NCBI GenBank assembly: GCA_003648395.1 | Contig: QMPB01000289.1 | Coordinates: 1 to 6,276, forward strand | Reading direction: 5' to 3' | Source: Bacteroidota bacterium | GTDB taxonomy: Bacteria > Bacteroidota > Bacteroidia > Bacteroidales > UBA1556 | Length of the DNA: 6,276 nt | In this document: positions 1 through 5,380 of the stretch, piece after piece | Numbering within the stretch: position 1 is the first letter of the stretch | Layout of the letters: each line of letters opens with the position of its first letter | Notes under the pieces: generated by a model | Databases searched by the model: none | What the model was told of the DNA's origin: nothing | What the model saw: the letters and a program-made list of their open reading frames with translations, nothing else | Translations under genes and position numbers: made by a program

Positions 1-269
1 ACAGCGTCAATAGTATGCTCAAAATAACGCCAATCAACACTTTCGGTGGCGCCAAGAGCAGTTTTATGGATTTCTCTGTGCGGGGGCTTTGCCGTAATTC
101 CACAAAGAATAATTTCTTTAATAATAAAAGCATCGGCAGTTCTAAAAACAGAACCTACATTTGATAGGCTTCTTATATTATCGAGAACGATAGTGAGAGG
201 AATTTTCTTAGAGTTCTTAAATTGTTCAACGGAAACTCTATTAAGTTCGTTGTTTGATAATTTGCGCAT
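1..269 (-). CDS. TrmH/SpoU-family RNA methyltransferase, N-terminal part (cut by window edge)
   Basis: The minus strand from ATG at 269-267 is open to the window edge and gives 89 residues beginning MRKLSNNELNRVSVEQF. Residues about 30-49 read LDNIRSLSNVGSVFRTADAF, which is SpoU/TrmH motif 1 (the N-x-R-x3-N-x-G-S-x2-R-x-A-D pattern), followed by the IILCGITAKPPHREIHKTALGA stretch typical of short Bacteroidota members. The family transfers a methyl group from S-adenosylmethionine to tRNA or rRNA, usually a ribose 2'-OH, using a C-terminal trefoil-knot fold; that part lies outside the window. The substrate cannot be told from this end. No in-frame ATG lies upstream; a TTG at codon -8 is possible but less likely. 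It sits downstream of the barrel gene on the same strand but beyond a terminator, so it is probably transcribed separately. Confidence 0.9.
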   Translation of the reverse strand, partial: MRKLSNNELNRVSVEQFKNSKKIPLTIVLDNIRSLSNVGSVFRTADAFIIKEIILCGITAKPPHREIHKTALGATESVDWRYFEHTIDA

Positions 270-316
270 GACTATGTGTTTAGGTTGCCACAAAGTTAAT
301 GAAAATTTATTCAAAA

Positions 317-364
317 AAAAGAAAGCTTGATTATCATTATTAATTGATAATAAAGCTTTCTTTT
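317..364 (-). terminator. Strong hairpin terminator after the outer-membrane protein gene
   Basis: Two 20-nt arms, 317-336 and 345-364, pair at 19 of 20 positions around an 8-nt loop (337-344). Read on the minus strand, the 3' arm runs straight into eight T residues (complement of the A run at 313-320). It lies 20 bp past the stop of the barrel gene and about 50 bp before the methyltransferase start, so it should end the envelope-gene transcript. The upper part AAAAGAAAGCTT/AAGCTTTCTTTT also gives a short T-rich end on the plus strand, so weak bidirectional action is possible. Confidence 0.8.
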
Positions 365-383
365 AGAAATATTGAGTATTCTT

Positions 384-1817
384 CTAGAATTTATATCCCG
401 CCGTTAAGGCTATTCTGTTTTCTTTTATCTCTAAACTAGCAGCATCAATTAAGTCTGGATTATACATATAATAATCACTACTATTAATTGAATATGAGTA
501 AGCTAAGTCAAGAAAGAAGTCTCTAGTTCTATAGCCTAGTCCGGCGCTTGCAATATATTTTACACTACTATTAATGTCGTCATTATATGCATTGCCATAT
601 CTTTGTAATCCAACTCTAAAGGATAGAGGTCTTAATCTAATTTCAGCTCCTGCTCTAAGATTTACAGTTGATTTATAGCTATCTCTTGCTTTAGCATTTT
701 CGTCAAAAAAATCATAATCTCTTGCACTTAATCTACCAGAACTGTAGTTTACGTAATCTATATCCGAACTTATTAATAGAAAACGTGCTATGGTTAAAGT
801 AAAGCTACCGTTAAGTTTCATTGGTGTAGTTAGGTCGTAATTATATTCACCTCGTGGCGATGATTTTTTATCATTAGTGCCATCATCCCAATATCGTGTT
901 ATCTTAGTATTCCATGTGTCATTCATATTATACCAAGTAGGAGATTGGAAAGCAAGTCCTATTCTTAAAAATCCTGTTGGTCGAACTATAATTCCAATCT
1001 TTAAATTTACACCATTACCATGAGTTTCAATATACTCATCTCTAATGAAACTATTAAAATAAGGAATAGTATCAGCGGCATCAAATTCTGAGTATTCCGA
1101 TTCTTCAAAAAACCTTGCAAAAGGAAATCCTATTCCAGCACCTATATAGAATACATCATTATATGATCCTCCAAAATTAAGAGCCATTTCATTTACTGAC
1201 CCCCAGTTTCTTTTCTTTAATTCTTGACGGACTCCTCCGTTTTCGATATCACTAAAGTATGTGTTATTTCCACCTTGAATTGTGTCAATTAGCCAATTAT
1301 ACCATGCCAAATCAGTGGAGAAAGGATCAAGATCATCAGGATGTGTACCATTTGCTTGTTGAATATAGTCTGTCATTAATGATGTTTCTTTATTATCATT
1401 AATTATATTTGTTGTGTGGTTATAATTATTAGTTCTATTTACACCAATACCAAATTGTAAAGCTTTCCAACCATTTTTAGATCCAGTTTGTGTTACAAAC
1501 ACAAGTCCATAACTGTTTAAATTAAAATTATCCTTAAAGCCGCTTGTAGTATTATCCCCCATTTTTGCATCTACATTTGCAAAATATACTGTTGGTGTAA
1601 TACTAAATACAGATTTTCTATATAAACCAATTGCAGCAGGATTAATAGACACTGAAGTATAATCAGCTCCTAAAGTGCCTAATGCTCCTCCAAAACCAAT
1701 AGATCGTGCGGTGCCCCCAATTTGATACTGTGAGTACCTAAGTATGTCAACCTCATTTTGTGCCGAAGTTGTAGAATAAATGATAAGTGTAAATAAAAGT
1801 AATATATAGTGCTTCAT
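384..1817 (-). CDS. OmpP1/FadL-family outer-membrane beta-barrel protein
   Basis: This 477-residue protein begins with a signal peptide (residues 1-19, MKHYILLLFTLIIYSTTSA, likely cut before Q20). Residues 33-67 (IGGTARSIGFGGALGTLGAD then SINPAAIGLYR) form the N-terminal hatch-like signature of the Bacteroidota branch of the OmpP1/FadL/TodX family; relatives are sometimes annotated as hemin receptors. The rest is alternating aromatic/polar strands, for example RDFFLDLAYSYSI, and the protein ends in AGYKF with a terminal Phe, the usual barrel-assembly signal. FadL-type barrels let hydrophobic molecules cross the outer membrane; the ligand here cannot be inferred. The ATG at 1817 gives the signal peptide directly. 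It follows the lipoprotein gene on the same strand, 269 bp away, and a duplicated leader region fills most of that gap. A terminator follows its stop. Confidence 0.88.
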   Translation of the reverse strand: MKHYILLLFTLIIYSTTSAQNEVDILRYSQYQIGGTARSIGFGGALGTLGADYTSVSINPAAIGLYRKSVFSITPTVYFANVDAKMGDNTTSGFKDNFNLNSYGLVFVTQTGSKNGWKALQFGIGVNRTNNYNHTTNIINDNKETSLMTDYIQQANGTHPDDLDPFSTDLAWYNWLIDTIQGGNNTYFSDIENGGVRQELKKRNWGSVNEMALNFGGSYNDVFYIGAGIGFPFARFFEESEYSEFDAADTIPYFNSFIRDEYIETHGNGVNLKIGIIVRPTGFLRIGLAFQSPTWYNMNDTWNTKITRYWDDGTNDKKSSPRGEYNYDLTTPMKLNGSFTLTIARFLLISSDIDYVNYSSGRLSARDYDFFDENAKARDSYKSTVNLRAGAEIRLRPLSFRVGLQRYGNAYNDDINSSVKYIASAGLGYRTRDFFLDLAYSYSINSSDYYMYNPDLIDAASLEIKENRIALTAGYKF

Positions 1818-1845
1818 ATGTTTAAAATTTATTAATTCGGTGATA

Positions 1846-1864
1846 CCTGCCTACTGCAGGCAGG
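1846..1864. repeat. 19-bp palindrome inserted in one copy of the duplicated leader
   Basis: The sequence CCTGCCTACTGCAGGCAGG has 7-bp perfect arms (CCTGCCT/AGGCAGG) and a 5-nt centre. It is absent from the other leader unit, where GGTGATA joins TGGA directly. The 122-bp and 103-bp offsets of the flanking repeat blocks differ by exactly 19, so the insertion is precise, has unambiguous ends and leaves no target-site duplication. Similar short GC-rich palindromes occur between genes in Bacteroidota genomes as REP-like elements; that comparison is from memory. Confidence 0.75.
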
Positions 1865-1876
1865 TGGAGTCACATA

Positions 1877-1925
1877 ACAATATTTTAATCATGCCCCTGT
1901 GGGTCATATTAAGATTAAATTTTGT
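1877..1925 (-). other. Leader hairpin, gene-proximal copy
   Basis: On the minus strand the segment folds as a lower stem (ACAAAATTTAATC against GATTAAAATATTGT, imperfect), a 5-nt one-sided bulge TTAAT, and an upper stem ATGACCC/GGGGCAT with one mismatch around an ACA loop. The upper stem centres on the short palindrome CCCACAGGG. Its 3' side differs from the other copy at one base (GGGG versus GGGA), a change at an already mismatched position, so the fold is kept. It may act as an RNA element or a protein-binding site; neither is shown. Confidence 0.55.
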
Positions 1926-1980
1926 CATGTTCGTTTCATATGTTTAAAATTTATTAATTCGGTGATATGGAACTCTCAAG

Positions 1981-2028
1981 ACAAATTTTAATCATGTCCC
2001 TGTGGGTCATATTAAGATTAAATTTTGT
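1981..2028 (-). other. Leader hairpin, gene-distal copy
   Basis: On the minus strand the lower stem ACAAAATTTAATC pairs with GATTAAAATTTGT at 12 of 13 positions. It is followed by a one-sided TTAAT bulge and the upper stem ATGACCC/GGGACAT (6 of 7 pairs) with loop ACA. About 18 pairs in 48 nt is clearly more than the AT-rich surroundings would give. It lies 164 nt or more upstream of the barrel gene's start codon and would be in its 5' untranslated region, or in the spacer of a lipoprotein-barrel transcript. Confidence 0.6.
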
Positions 2029-2086
2029 CATGTTCGTTTCATAATTTAGTTTTATATTAAATATCTTTATATACTTTTTAATAATA

Positions 2087-3508
2087 TTACTTACGACGAG
2101 CTCCTGATGACGAACGAGAAGAGCTTGATGAACTTGACCTAGTGCTGCTGCTTCCAGATGAACTCCTACTTGAAGAAGATGGTGCGGAATAGCTACTTTT
2201 TGATGAACTTTTACTACTTGACGGCTGATAGCTTTTATTGCTACTTCTTGAAGGAGTATACGATCTGCTATTAGAAGATTTAGTGCTTGACGAAGCACGC
2301 TTTGAGCTTTGTCGTGGTGTGCTATAACTATTTCTACTATTACTGCTTCTAGAAGGAGTATAACTTTTTGAACTTCTACTAGCATTATTGCGTGTTGTAG
2401 AAGTAGAAGAAGGACGCGATACACTTGAAGTGCTACTTCTAGAAGTGCTTTTAGAATAACCTCTTTTACTGGCAGTAGAACTTGAAGTATTATACTGTCG
2501 AGGTTTAGCATATGTTTTAGCATTTGAAGAATTAGCTTTAGAGCCAGCGCTATATGATGCTCTTGATTTTGGAATAGCATTGCTTTTAGTGCTAATATCT
2601 GCTGTTTTAGAAGTTTTACTTGACGCTCTAGAGCTTGAAAGAGAGTTGCTTCCTTTTGTTGACCTTGAAGGAACATTAGTATTGCTAACTTTTGTTGCTC
2701 CAATTACTGTAGTTGCCTGAGCTGATCGAGGAGATGAACTTGCAGTTGAACTAGAACCTTTACCTGAGCGACCATTGTCTGATCCGGTTGAATTATTTTT
2801 TGGAGCTCTACTTCCAGAGCTACCGCCTGTACTTGTACTGTTTCGGTGGCCATAATAATTACCAGAGCTATTGCCATAATAGCCTCCATTACCATAGTCA
2901 GAGTAATATCCTCCCGAACCATTATAGTATCCATCATAATACCCATTATTATAACCAGCCCAGTAACTGCCTCCTCCATAATATGGATAACCATAACCAT
3001 AATATGGGTTACCGTAATATGGGTAGCCATAACCATAACCATAACCCATACCAAAGCTCATTCCAAATGACAAGCCAGAGTTCCATCCGTAGTTATTATC
3101 TGGATATACATTAGTAATATAAATGTCAGAACCTGTAGATGAAGTATAGTATTCGTCGTAATAATCTCTATTTATAGTATCATCACTATGAAATCTCTTT
3201 ATTCTTTCAGAATATTCATAGTCATAATAATCATCATTCAAATTGCTTTCAGAAACAGCATATTCATCGCCTACATTATCTGTAATGGCAACATTTGCTT
3301 CTTCACCATCGTTATAAGCGGCAATTTGCTTATTTGTTTTATCCAATTTATTTTGTTGGTTTTCTTGTTTTTTAGCAAGGCGAGTTTCGCGAAATGGATT
3401 ATAAAAAGAGTCGTCCTCGTATGCTGCCGAGTCATATTGTGTAGATGCGCACGACGAAAACATAGCTATCAGTGCGATTAGGGCTAAAATATTGTACGTT
3501 TTTTTCAT
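2087..3508 (-). CDS. Low-complexity Tyr/Gly- and Ser/Arg-rich lipoprotein
   Basis: This 473-residue protein starts MKKTYNILALIALIAMFSSC; the hydrophobic segment followed by FSSC at 17-20 is a lipobox, so Cys20 should be lipidated and the protein anchored in the envelope. Residues 21-65 are charged (RLAKKQENQQNKLDKTNKQ). Residues 66-130 are acidic with many Tyr (DDYYDYEYS, DYYDEYY). Residues 139-220 are Gly/Tyr/Asn-rich (GYGYGYGYPYYGNPYYGYGY). Residues 221-473 are dominated by Ser with scattered Arg/Lys and contain two SYTPSRSSN-like repeats near 382 and 416. No enzymatic domain is visible. Similar Bacteroidota proteins exist as uncharacterised lipoproteins, but I do not recognise a function. 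The composition suits a flexible, possibly self-associating surface or periplasmic protein; this is inference. It is the first gene of the minus-strand group and diverges from proS. Confidence 0.8.
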   Translation of the reverse strand: MKKTYNILALIALIAMFSSCASTQYDSAAYEDDSFYNPFRETRLAKKQENQQNKLDKTNKQIAAYNDGEEANVAITDNVGDEYAVSESNLNDDYYDYEYSERIKRFHSDDTINRDYYDEYYTSSTGSDIYITNVYPDNNYGWNSGLSFGMSFGMGYGYGYGYPYYGNPYYGYGYPYYGGGSYWAGYNNGYYDGYYNGSGGYYSDYGNGGYYGNSSGNYYGHRNSTSTGGSSGSRAPKNNSTGSDNGRSGKGSSSTASSSPRSAQATTVIGATKVSNTNVPSRSTKGSNSLSSSRASSKTSKTADISTKSNAIPKSRASYSAGSKANSSNAKTYAKPRQYNTSSSTASKRGYSKSTSRSSTSSVSRPSSTSTTRNNASRSSKSYTPSRSSNSRNSYSTPRQSSKRASSSTKSSNSRSYTPSRSSNKSYQPSSSKSSSKSSYSAPSSSSRSSSGSSSTRSSSSSSSRSSSGARRK

Positions 3509-3532
3509 AATTGGGCTCTTTATTTATTTTAA

Positions 3533-3554
3533 AAATAGTCATCAATGACTATTT
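3533..3554. promoter_or_regulatory. Perfect 10-2-10 palindrome in the divergent intergenic region
   Basis: AAATAGTCAT (3533-3542) and ATGACTATTT (3545-3554) are exact reverse complements separated by CA. The site lies between the lipoprotein start (3508) and the proS start (3624), just upstream of the candidate proS -7 box, where a -33 element would be expected. A dimeric regulator could bind it. It could also form a small hairpin in the lipoprotein mRNA leader. Confidence 0.5.
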
Positions 3555-3563
3555 ATAATTATT

Positions 3564-3571
3564 TACTTTTG
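3564..3571 (+). promoter_or_regulatory. Candidate proS -7 box (TACTTTTG)
   Basis: TACTTTTG matches the Bacteroidota sigma-ABfr -7 consensus TAnnTTTG exactly and lies 52 bp before the proS start codon. No TTG is seen at the matching -33 position; the 22-bp palindrome covers that region instead. Confidence 0.45.
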
Positions 3572-3612
3572 CAATTGAATTGATTCGATTACACAATTAA
3601 CAAATACTATAC

Positions 3613-3642
3613 CAAAAATAAGTATGGCTAAAGATTTTGCAA
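3613..3642 (-). promoter_or_regulatory. Candidate promoter for the lipoprotein gene, overlapping the proS start
   Basis: On the minus strand, TTG (complement of 3640-3642), 19 bp, then TATTTTTG (complement of 3613-3620) match the Bacteroidota -33 and -7 elements and spacing. Transcription would start near 3606 and give a leader of about 100 nt containing the 22-bp palindrome. The -33 part lies inside the proS coding region, so the two divergent promoters would overlap. Confidence 0.4.
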
Positions 3643-5099
3643 CAAGAGAAGAAGATTATTCTAAATGGTACAATGATATTGTATTAAAGGCTGATTTAGC
3701 AGAGAATTCTGCTGTAAGAGGAAGCATGGTTATAAAACCTTATGGATATGCAATATGGGAGATGATGCAAGCTGCATTGGATAAGATGTTTAAGGACACG
3801 GGGCATGAGAATGCTTATTTTCCATTATTTATTCCCAAATCTTTTTTTAGTAAAGAAGCAGCACATGTTGCTGGTTTTGCTAAGGAATGTGCGGTGGTTA
3901 CTCATTATAGATTAAAAAATGATGAGGATGGTAAAATTATTGTTGATCCAGATGCTAAATTAACTGAGGAATTAATTGTTCGTCCTACTAGTGAAACCAT
4001 TATTTGGGATACTTATCGTAAATGGGTAAAGTCTTGGCGAGATCTTCCTATCTTAGTAAATCAGTGGGCAAATGTCGTTCGCTGGGAAATGAGAACTAGA
4101 TTATTTCTTCGTACTGCTGAGTTTTTATGGCAAGAAGGTCATACTGCTCATGCTACTAAGCCAGAAGCAATTGAAGAGGCAGAAAAAATGCTTGGTGTTT
4201 ATACAACTTTTGCTCAAGAGTTTATGGCTATGCCTGTATTACAAGGTGTGAAAACTGAAAATGAGCGTTTTGCAGGCGCTTTGGAGACTTTCTGTATCGA
4301 AGCACTTATGCAAGATGGTAAAGCTCTTCAAGCGGGTACTTCTCACTTCTTGGGTCAAAATTTTGCGAAAGCTTTTGATGTTAAATATTTGAGCAAAGAA
4401 AATAAATTAGAACATGTATGGGCAACATCATGGGGAGTTTCGACTCGCCTAATTGGTGGTTTAATAATGTCGCATTCTGATGATAGCGGACTTGTTCTGC
4501 CTCCTAAACTAGCTCCACATCAGGTGGTAATTGTACCAATTTATCGTAAAGATGAAGAGCGTATTGCTGTTATTGAGAAAGGTAAAGAGATAAAGAAAGA
4601 ACTTGAAAGAGTTGGTATTAGAGTTAAGCTTGACGATAGAGATACTCAAAAACCAGGTTATAAATTTGCCGAATGGGAATTCAAAGGTGTGCCTTTACGT
4701 ATAGCTATTGGGCCACGCGATTTGAAAAATAGTACTGTTGAACTTGCTCGTAGAGATACTCTTAGCAAAGAGTTTACTGCTATGGAAGGCCTTAAAGAAA
4801 AAGTGCTAGACTTATTGGAAGAAATACAAGAAAGCCTGTATTTGAGAGCTCTAAAATTTAGAGAAGACAATACTAATAGTGTTGACACTTGGGATGAATT
4901 TAAATATATTATAAAAAATAAAGGTGGTTTTGTGATGGCTCATTGGGATGGTACTAGCGAGACTGAAAATAAGATCAAAGACGAAACAAAAGCAACTATC
5001 CGTAGTATTCCATTGGATTACGAAGATTCTGAAGAGGGAGTTTGTATCTATACCGGTAAGCCTTCTAAAGGTAGGGTTGTTTTTGCAAAAGCGTATTAA
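3624..5099 (+). CDS. proS: Prolyl-tRNA synthetase (archaeal/eukaryotic-type, class II)
   Basis: This 491-residue cytoplasmic enzyme activates proline with ATP and charges tRNA-Pro. Class II features are clear: the motif 1 region at about 31-48 ([18 protein letters not shown]), the proline-site RPTSE loop at 120-124, motif 2 at about 152-176 ([22 protein letters not shown]) and motif 3 at about 271-294 ([20 protein letters not shown]). The anticodon-binding domain runs from about 297 to 400, and the C-terminal domain ends in FAKAY with the terminal Tyr typical of this type. It lacks the long editing insertion of the usual bacterial form. In the C-terminal domain, positions that are zinc-binding Cys in some relatives are D442, T447 and T477; only C474 remains. 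The start at 3624 matches family length, and no Shine-Dalgarno precedes it, as is normal in Bacteroidota. Its stop codon lies inside a large inverted repeat. Confidence 0.96.
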   Translation: MAKDFATREEDYSKWYNDIVLKADLAENSAVRGSMVIKPYGYAIWEMMQAALDKMFKDTGHENAYFPLFIPKSFFSKEAAHVAGFAKECAVVTHYRLKNDEDGKIIVDPDAKLTEELIVRPTSETIIWDTYRKWVKSWRDLPILVNQWANVVRWEMRTRLFLRTAEFLWQEGHTAHATKPEAIEEAEKMLGVYTTFAQEFMAMPVLQGVKTENERFAGALETFCIEALMQDGKALQAGTSHFLGQNFAKAFDVKYLSKENKLEHVWATSWGVSTRLIGGLIMSHSDDSGLVLPPKLAPHQVVIVPIYRKDEERIAVIEKGKEIKKELERVGIRVKLDDRDTQKPGYKFAEWEFKGVPLRIAIGPRDLKNSTVELARRDTLSKEFTAMEGLKEKVLDLLEEIQESLYLRALKFREDNTNSVDTWDEFKYIIKNKGGFVMAHWDGTSETENKIKDETKATIRSIPLDYEDSEEGVCIYTGKPSKGRVVFAKAY

Positions 5100-5220
5100 T
5101 CTTTGCGAAAAAACGTCAAATATTGCGTTATTTTAAACAGTCATCCCGACTATTATCGTCGGGGCTCCTGATTTAAATAACTTCAAAACCTTATCTTTAA
5201 CGTTTTTTGCTAAAGATTAA
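5096..5220. repeat. 125-bp inverted-repeat element overlapping the proS stop codon
   Basis: Outer arms TTAATCTTT (5096-5104) and AAAGATTAA (5212-5220) are perfect complements. After a 3-nt poorly paired step, AAAAAACGT (5108-5116) pairs perfectly with ACGTTTTTT (5200-5208). This gives 18 Watson-Crick pairs over 21-nt arms that enclose 83 nt with a further hairpin. The TAA of proS (5097-5099) is part of the left arm. It could be a 3' mRNA structure or terminator, or a small non-autonomous mobile element; no target duplication is obvious. Confidence 0.6.
5132..5177. other. Inner hairpin of the post-proS element
   Basis: TTTAAACAG (5132-5140) pairs with CTG-A-TTTAAA (5168-5177, one bulged A). 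After a 4x4 internal loop, CCCGAC (5145-5150) pairs with GTCGGG (5158-5163) around a 7-nt loop. The GC-rich apex stands out in AT-rich DNA. A terminator role is possible, but no T run follows directly. Confidence 0.5.
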
Positions 5221-5241
5221 ACAATATAATTAGATTTAATA

Positions 5242-5263
5242 GCCCAGCCCTTTAGGGTTGGGC
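5242..5263 (+). terminator. GC-rich hairpin, probable terminator downstream of proS
   Basis: GCCCAGCCCT (5242-5251) pairs with AGGGTTGGGC (5254-5263), ten pairs including one G-U, with a very tight loop (TTTA if the last pair opens). It is followed by ATTTATTAATAAAT, which is T-rich rather than a clean T run. It probably ends the proS transcript and separates it from mazG. Confidence 0.6.
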
Positions 5264-5282
5264 ATTTATTAATAAATATAAT

Positions 5283-5332
5283 AAATTTTGGCGGAATTTT
5301 TGACGGCGTAGCCAAAAATTATGACAAAATTT
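5283..5332. repeat. 50-bp nested palindrome upstream of mazG
   Basis: Outer arms AAATTTTG (5283-5290) and CAAAATTT (5325-5332) are perfect. A symmetric 4x4 internal loop (GCGG/ATGA) follows, then perfect inner arms AATTTTTG (5295-5302) and CAAAAATT (5313-5320) around ACGGCGTAGC. The GC-rich loop between AT arms and the near-exact symmetry look like a dispersed intergenic palindrome rather than a standard terminator. Confidence 0.55.
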
Positions 5333-5335
5333 TCT

Positions 5336-5368
5336 AAAGGTTTAAATATAAAAATTGAACCTTTTTTT
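5336..5368 (+). other. Weak hairpin with T run just before mazG
   Basis: AAAGGTT (5336-5342) pairs with AACCTTT (5358-5364) around a 15-nt loop, followed by four more T (5365-5368), only 12 bp before the mazG start. It resembles a terminator or leader attenuator but is short and AT-rich, so chance formation is likely. No clear TAnnTTTG box for mazG was found between 5264 and 5380. Confidence 0.3.
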
Positions 5369-5380
5369 AATTCATAAATT

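Larger units (their letters stand above)
1813..2043 (-). repeat. Imperfect tandem duplication of the leader and start-codon region of the outer-membrane protein gene
   Basis: Two head-to-tail units occupy this stretch: about 1813-1934 (122 bp) and 1935-2037 (103 bp), with six further bases of the unit start at 2038-2043. A 33-bp block is identical at 1813-1845 and 1935-1967. A 58-bp block at 1883-1940 recurs at 1986-2043 with one mismatch. Between these blocks about 14 positions have diverged, and the unit nearer the gene carries an extra 19 bp. Each unit boundary contains TTCATA, so on the minus strand the barrel gene's start context (AAACATATGAA) is reproduced 122 bp upstream. The true start is the one at 1817, since the upstream copy reads MKRT and stops. 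Confidence 0.9.

Noticed and set aside
46..330. Plus-strand open frame of 94 codons
   Set aside because: It lies antisense to the TrmH-family coding region, whose SpoU motif is unmistakable, and its own protein has no recognisable pattern.
1813..2043. CRISPR array
   Set aside because: There are only two long units with similar spacers and no cas genes; this is a local duplication.
2044..2086. Terminator directly after the lipoprotein gene
   Set aside because: The stretch is very AT-rich with only short chance inverted repeats and no stable stem, so read-through towards the barrel gene is possible.
1954..2703. Minus-strand open frame of 249 codons
   Set aside because: It overlaps the lipoprotein gene in another frame. 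The Leu/Gln/Val-rich product is what low-complexity Ser codons give when shifted. Only its last 25 codons, in the leader, are discussed.
2950..3060. CCATAA-type short nucleotide repeats
   Set aside because: They are explained by the GYGYPYYG protein repeats in the lipoprotein rather than by a separate DNA element.
2704..3114. Open frames on both strands across the Gly/Tyr-rich coding region
   Set aside because: Products such as MVWVMVMVMATHIT are out-of-frame readings of the Gly-Tyr codon repeats and have no independent support.
3188..3481. Plus-strand hydrophobic open frame of 97 codons
   Set aside because: It is antisense to the N-terminal lipoprotein coding region; the hydrophobicity comes from the complement of Asp/Tyr/Asn codons.
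4658..5136. Short open frames within and past the end of proS
   Set aside because: They lie antisense or shifted within a confidently identified gene, and no family pattern is seen.
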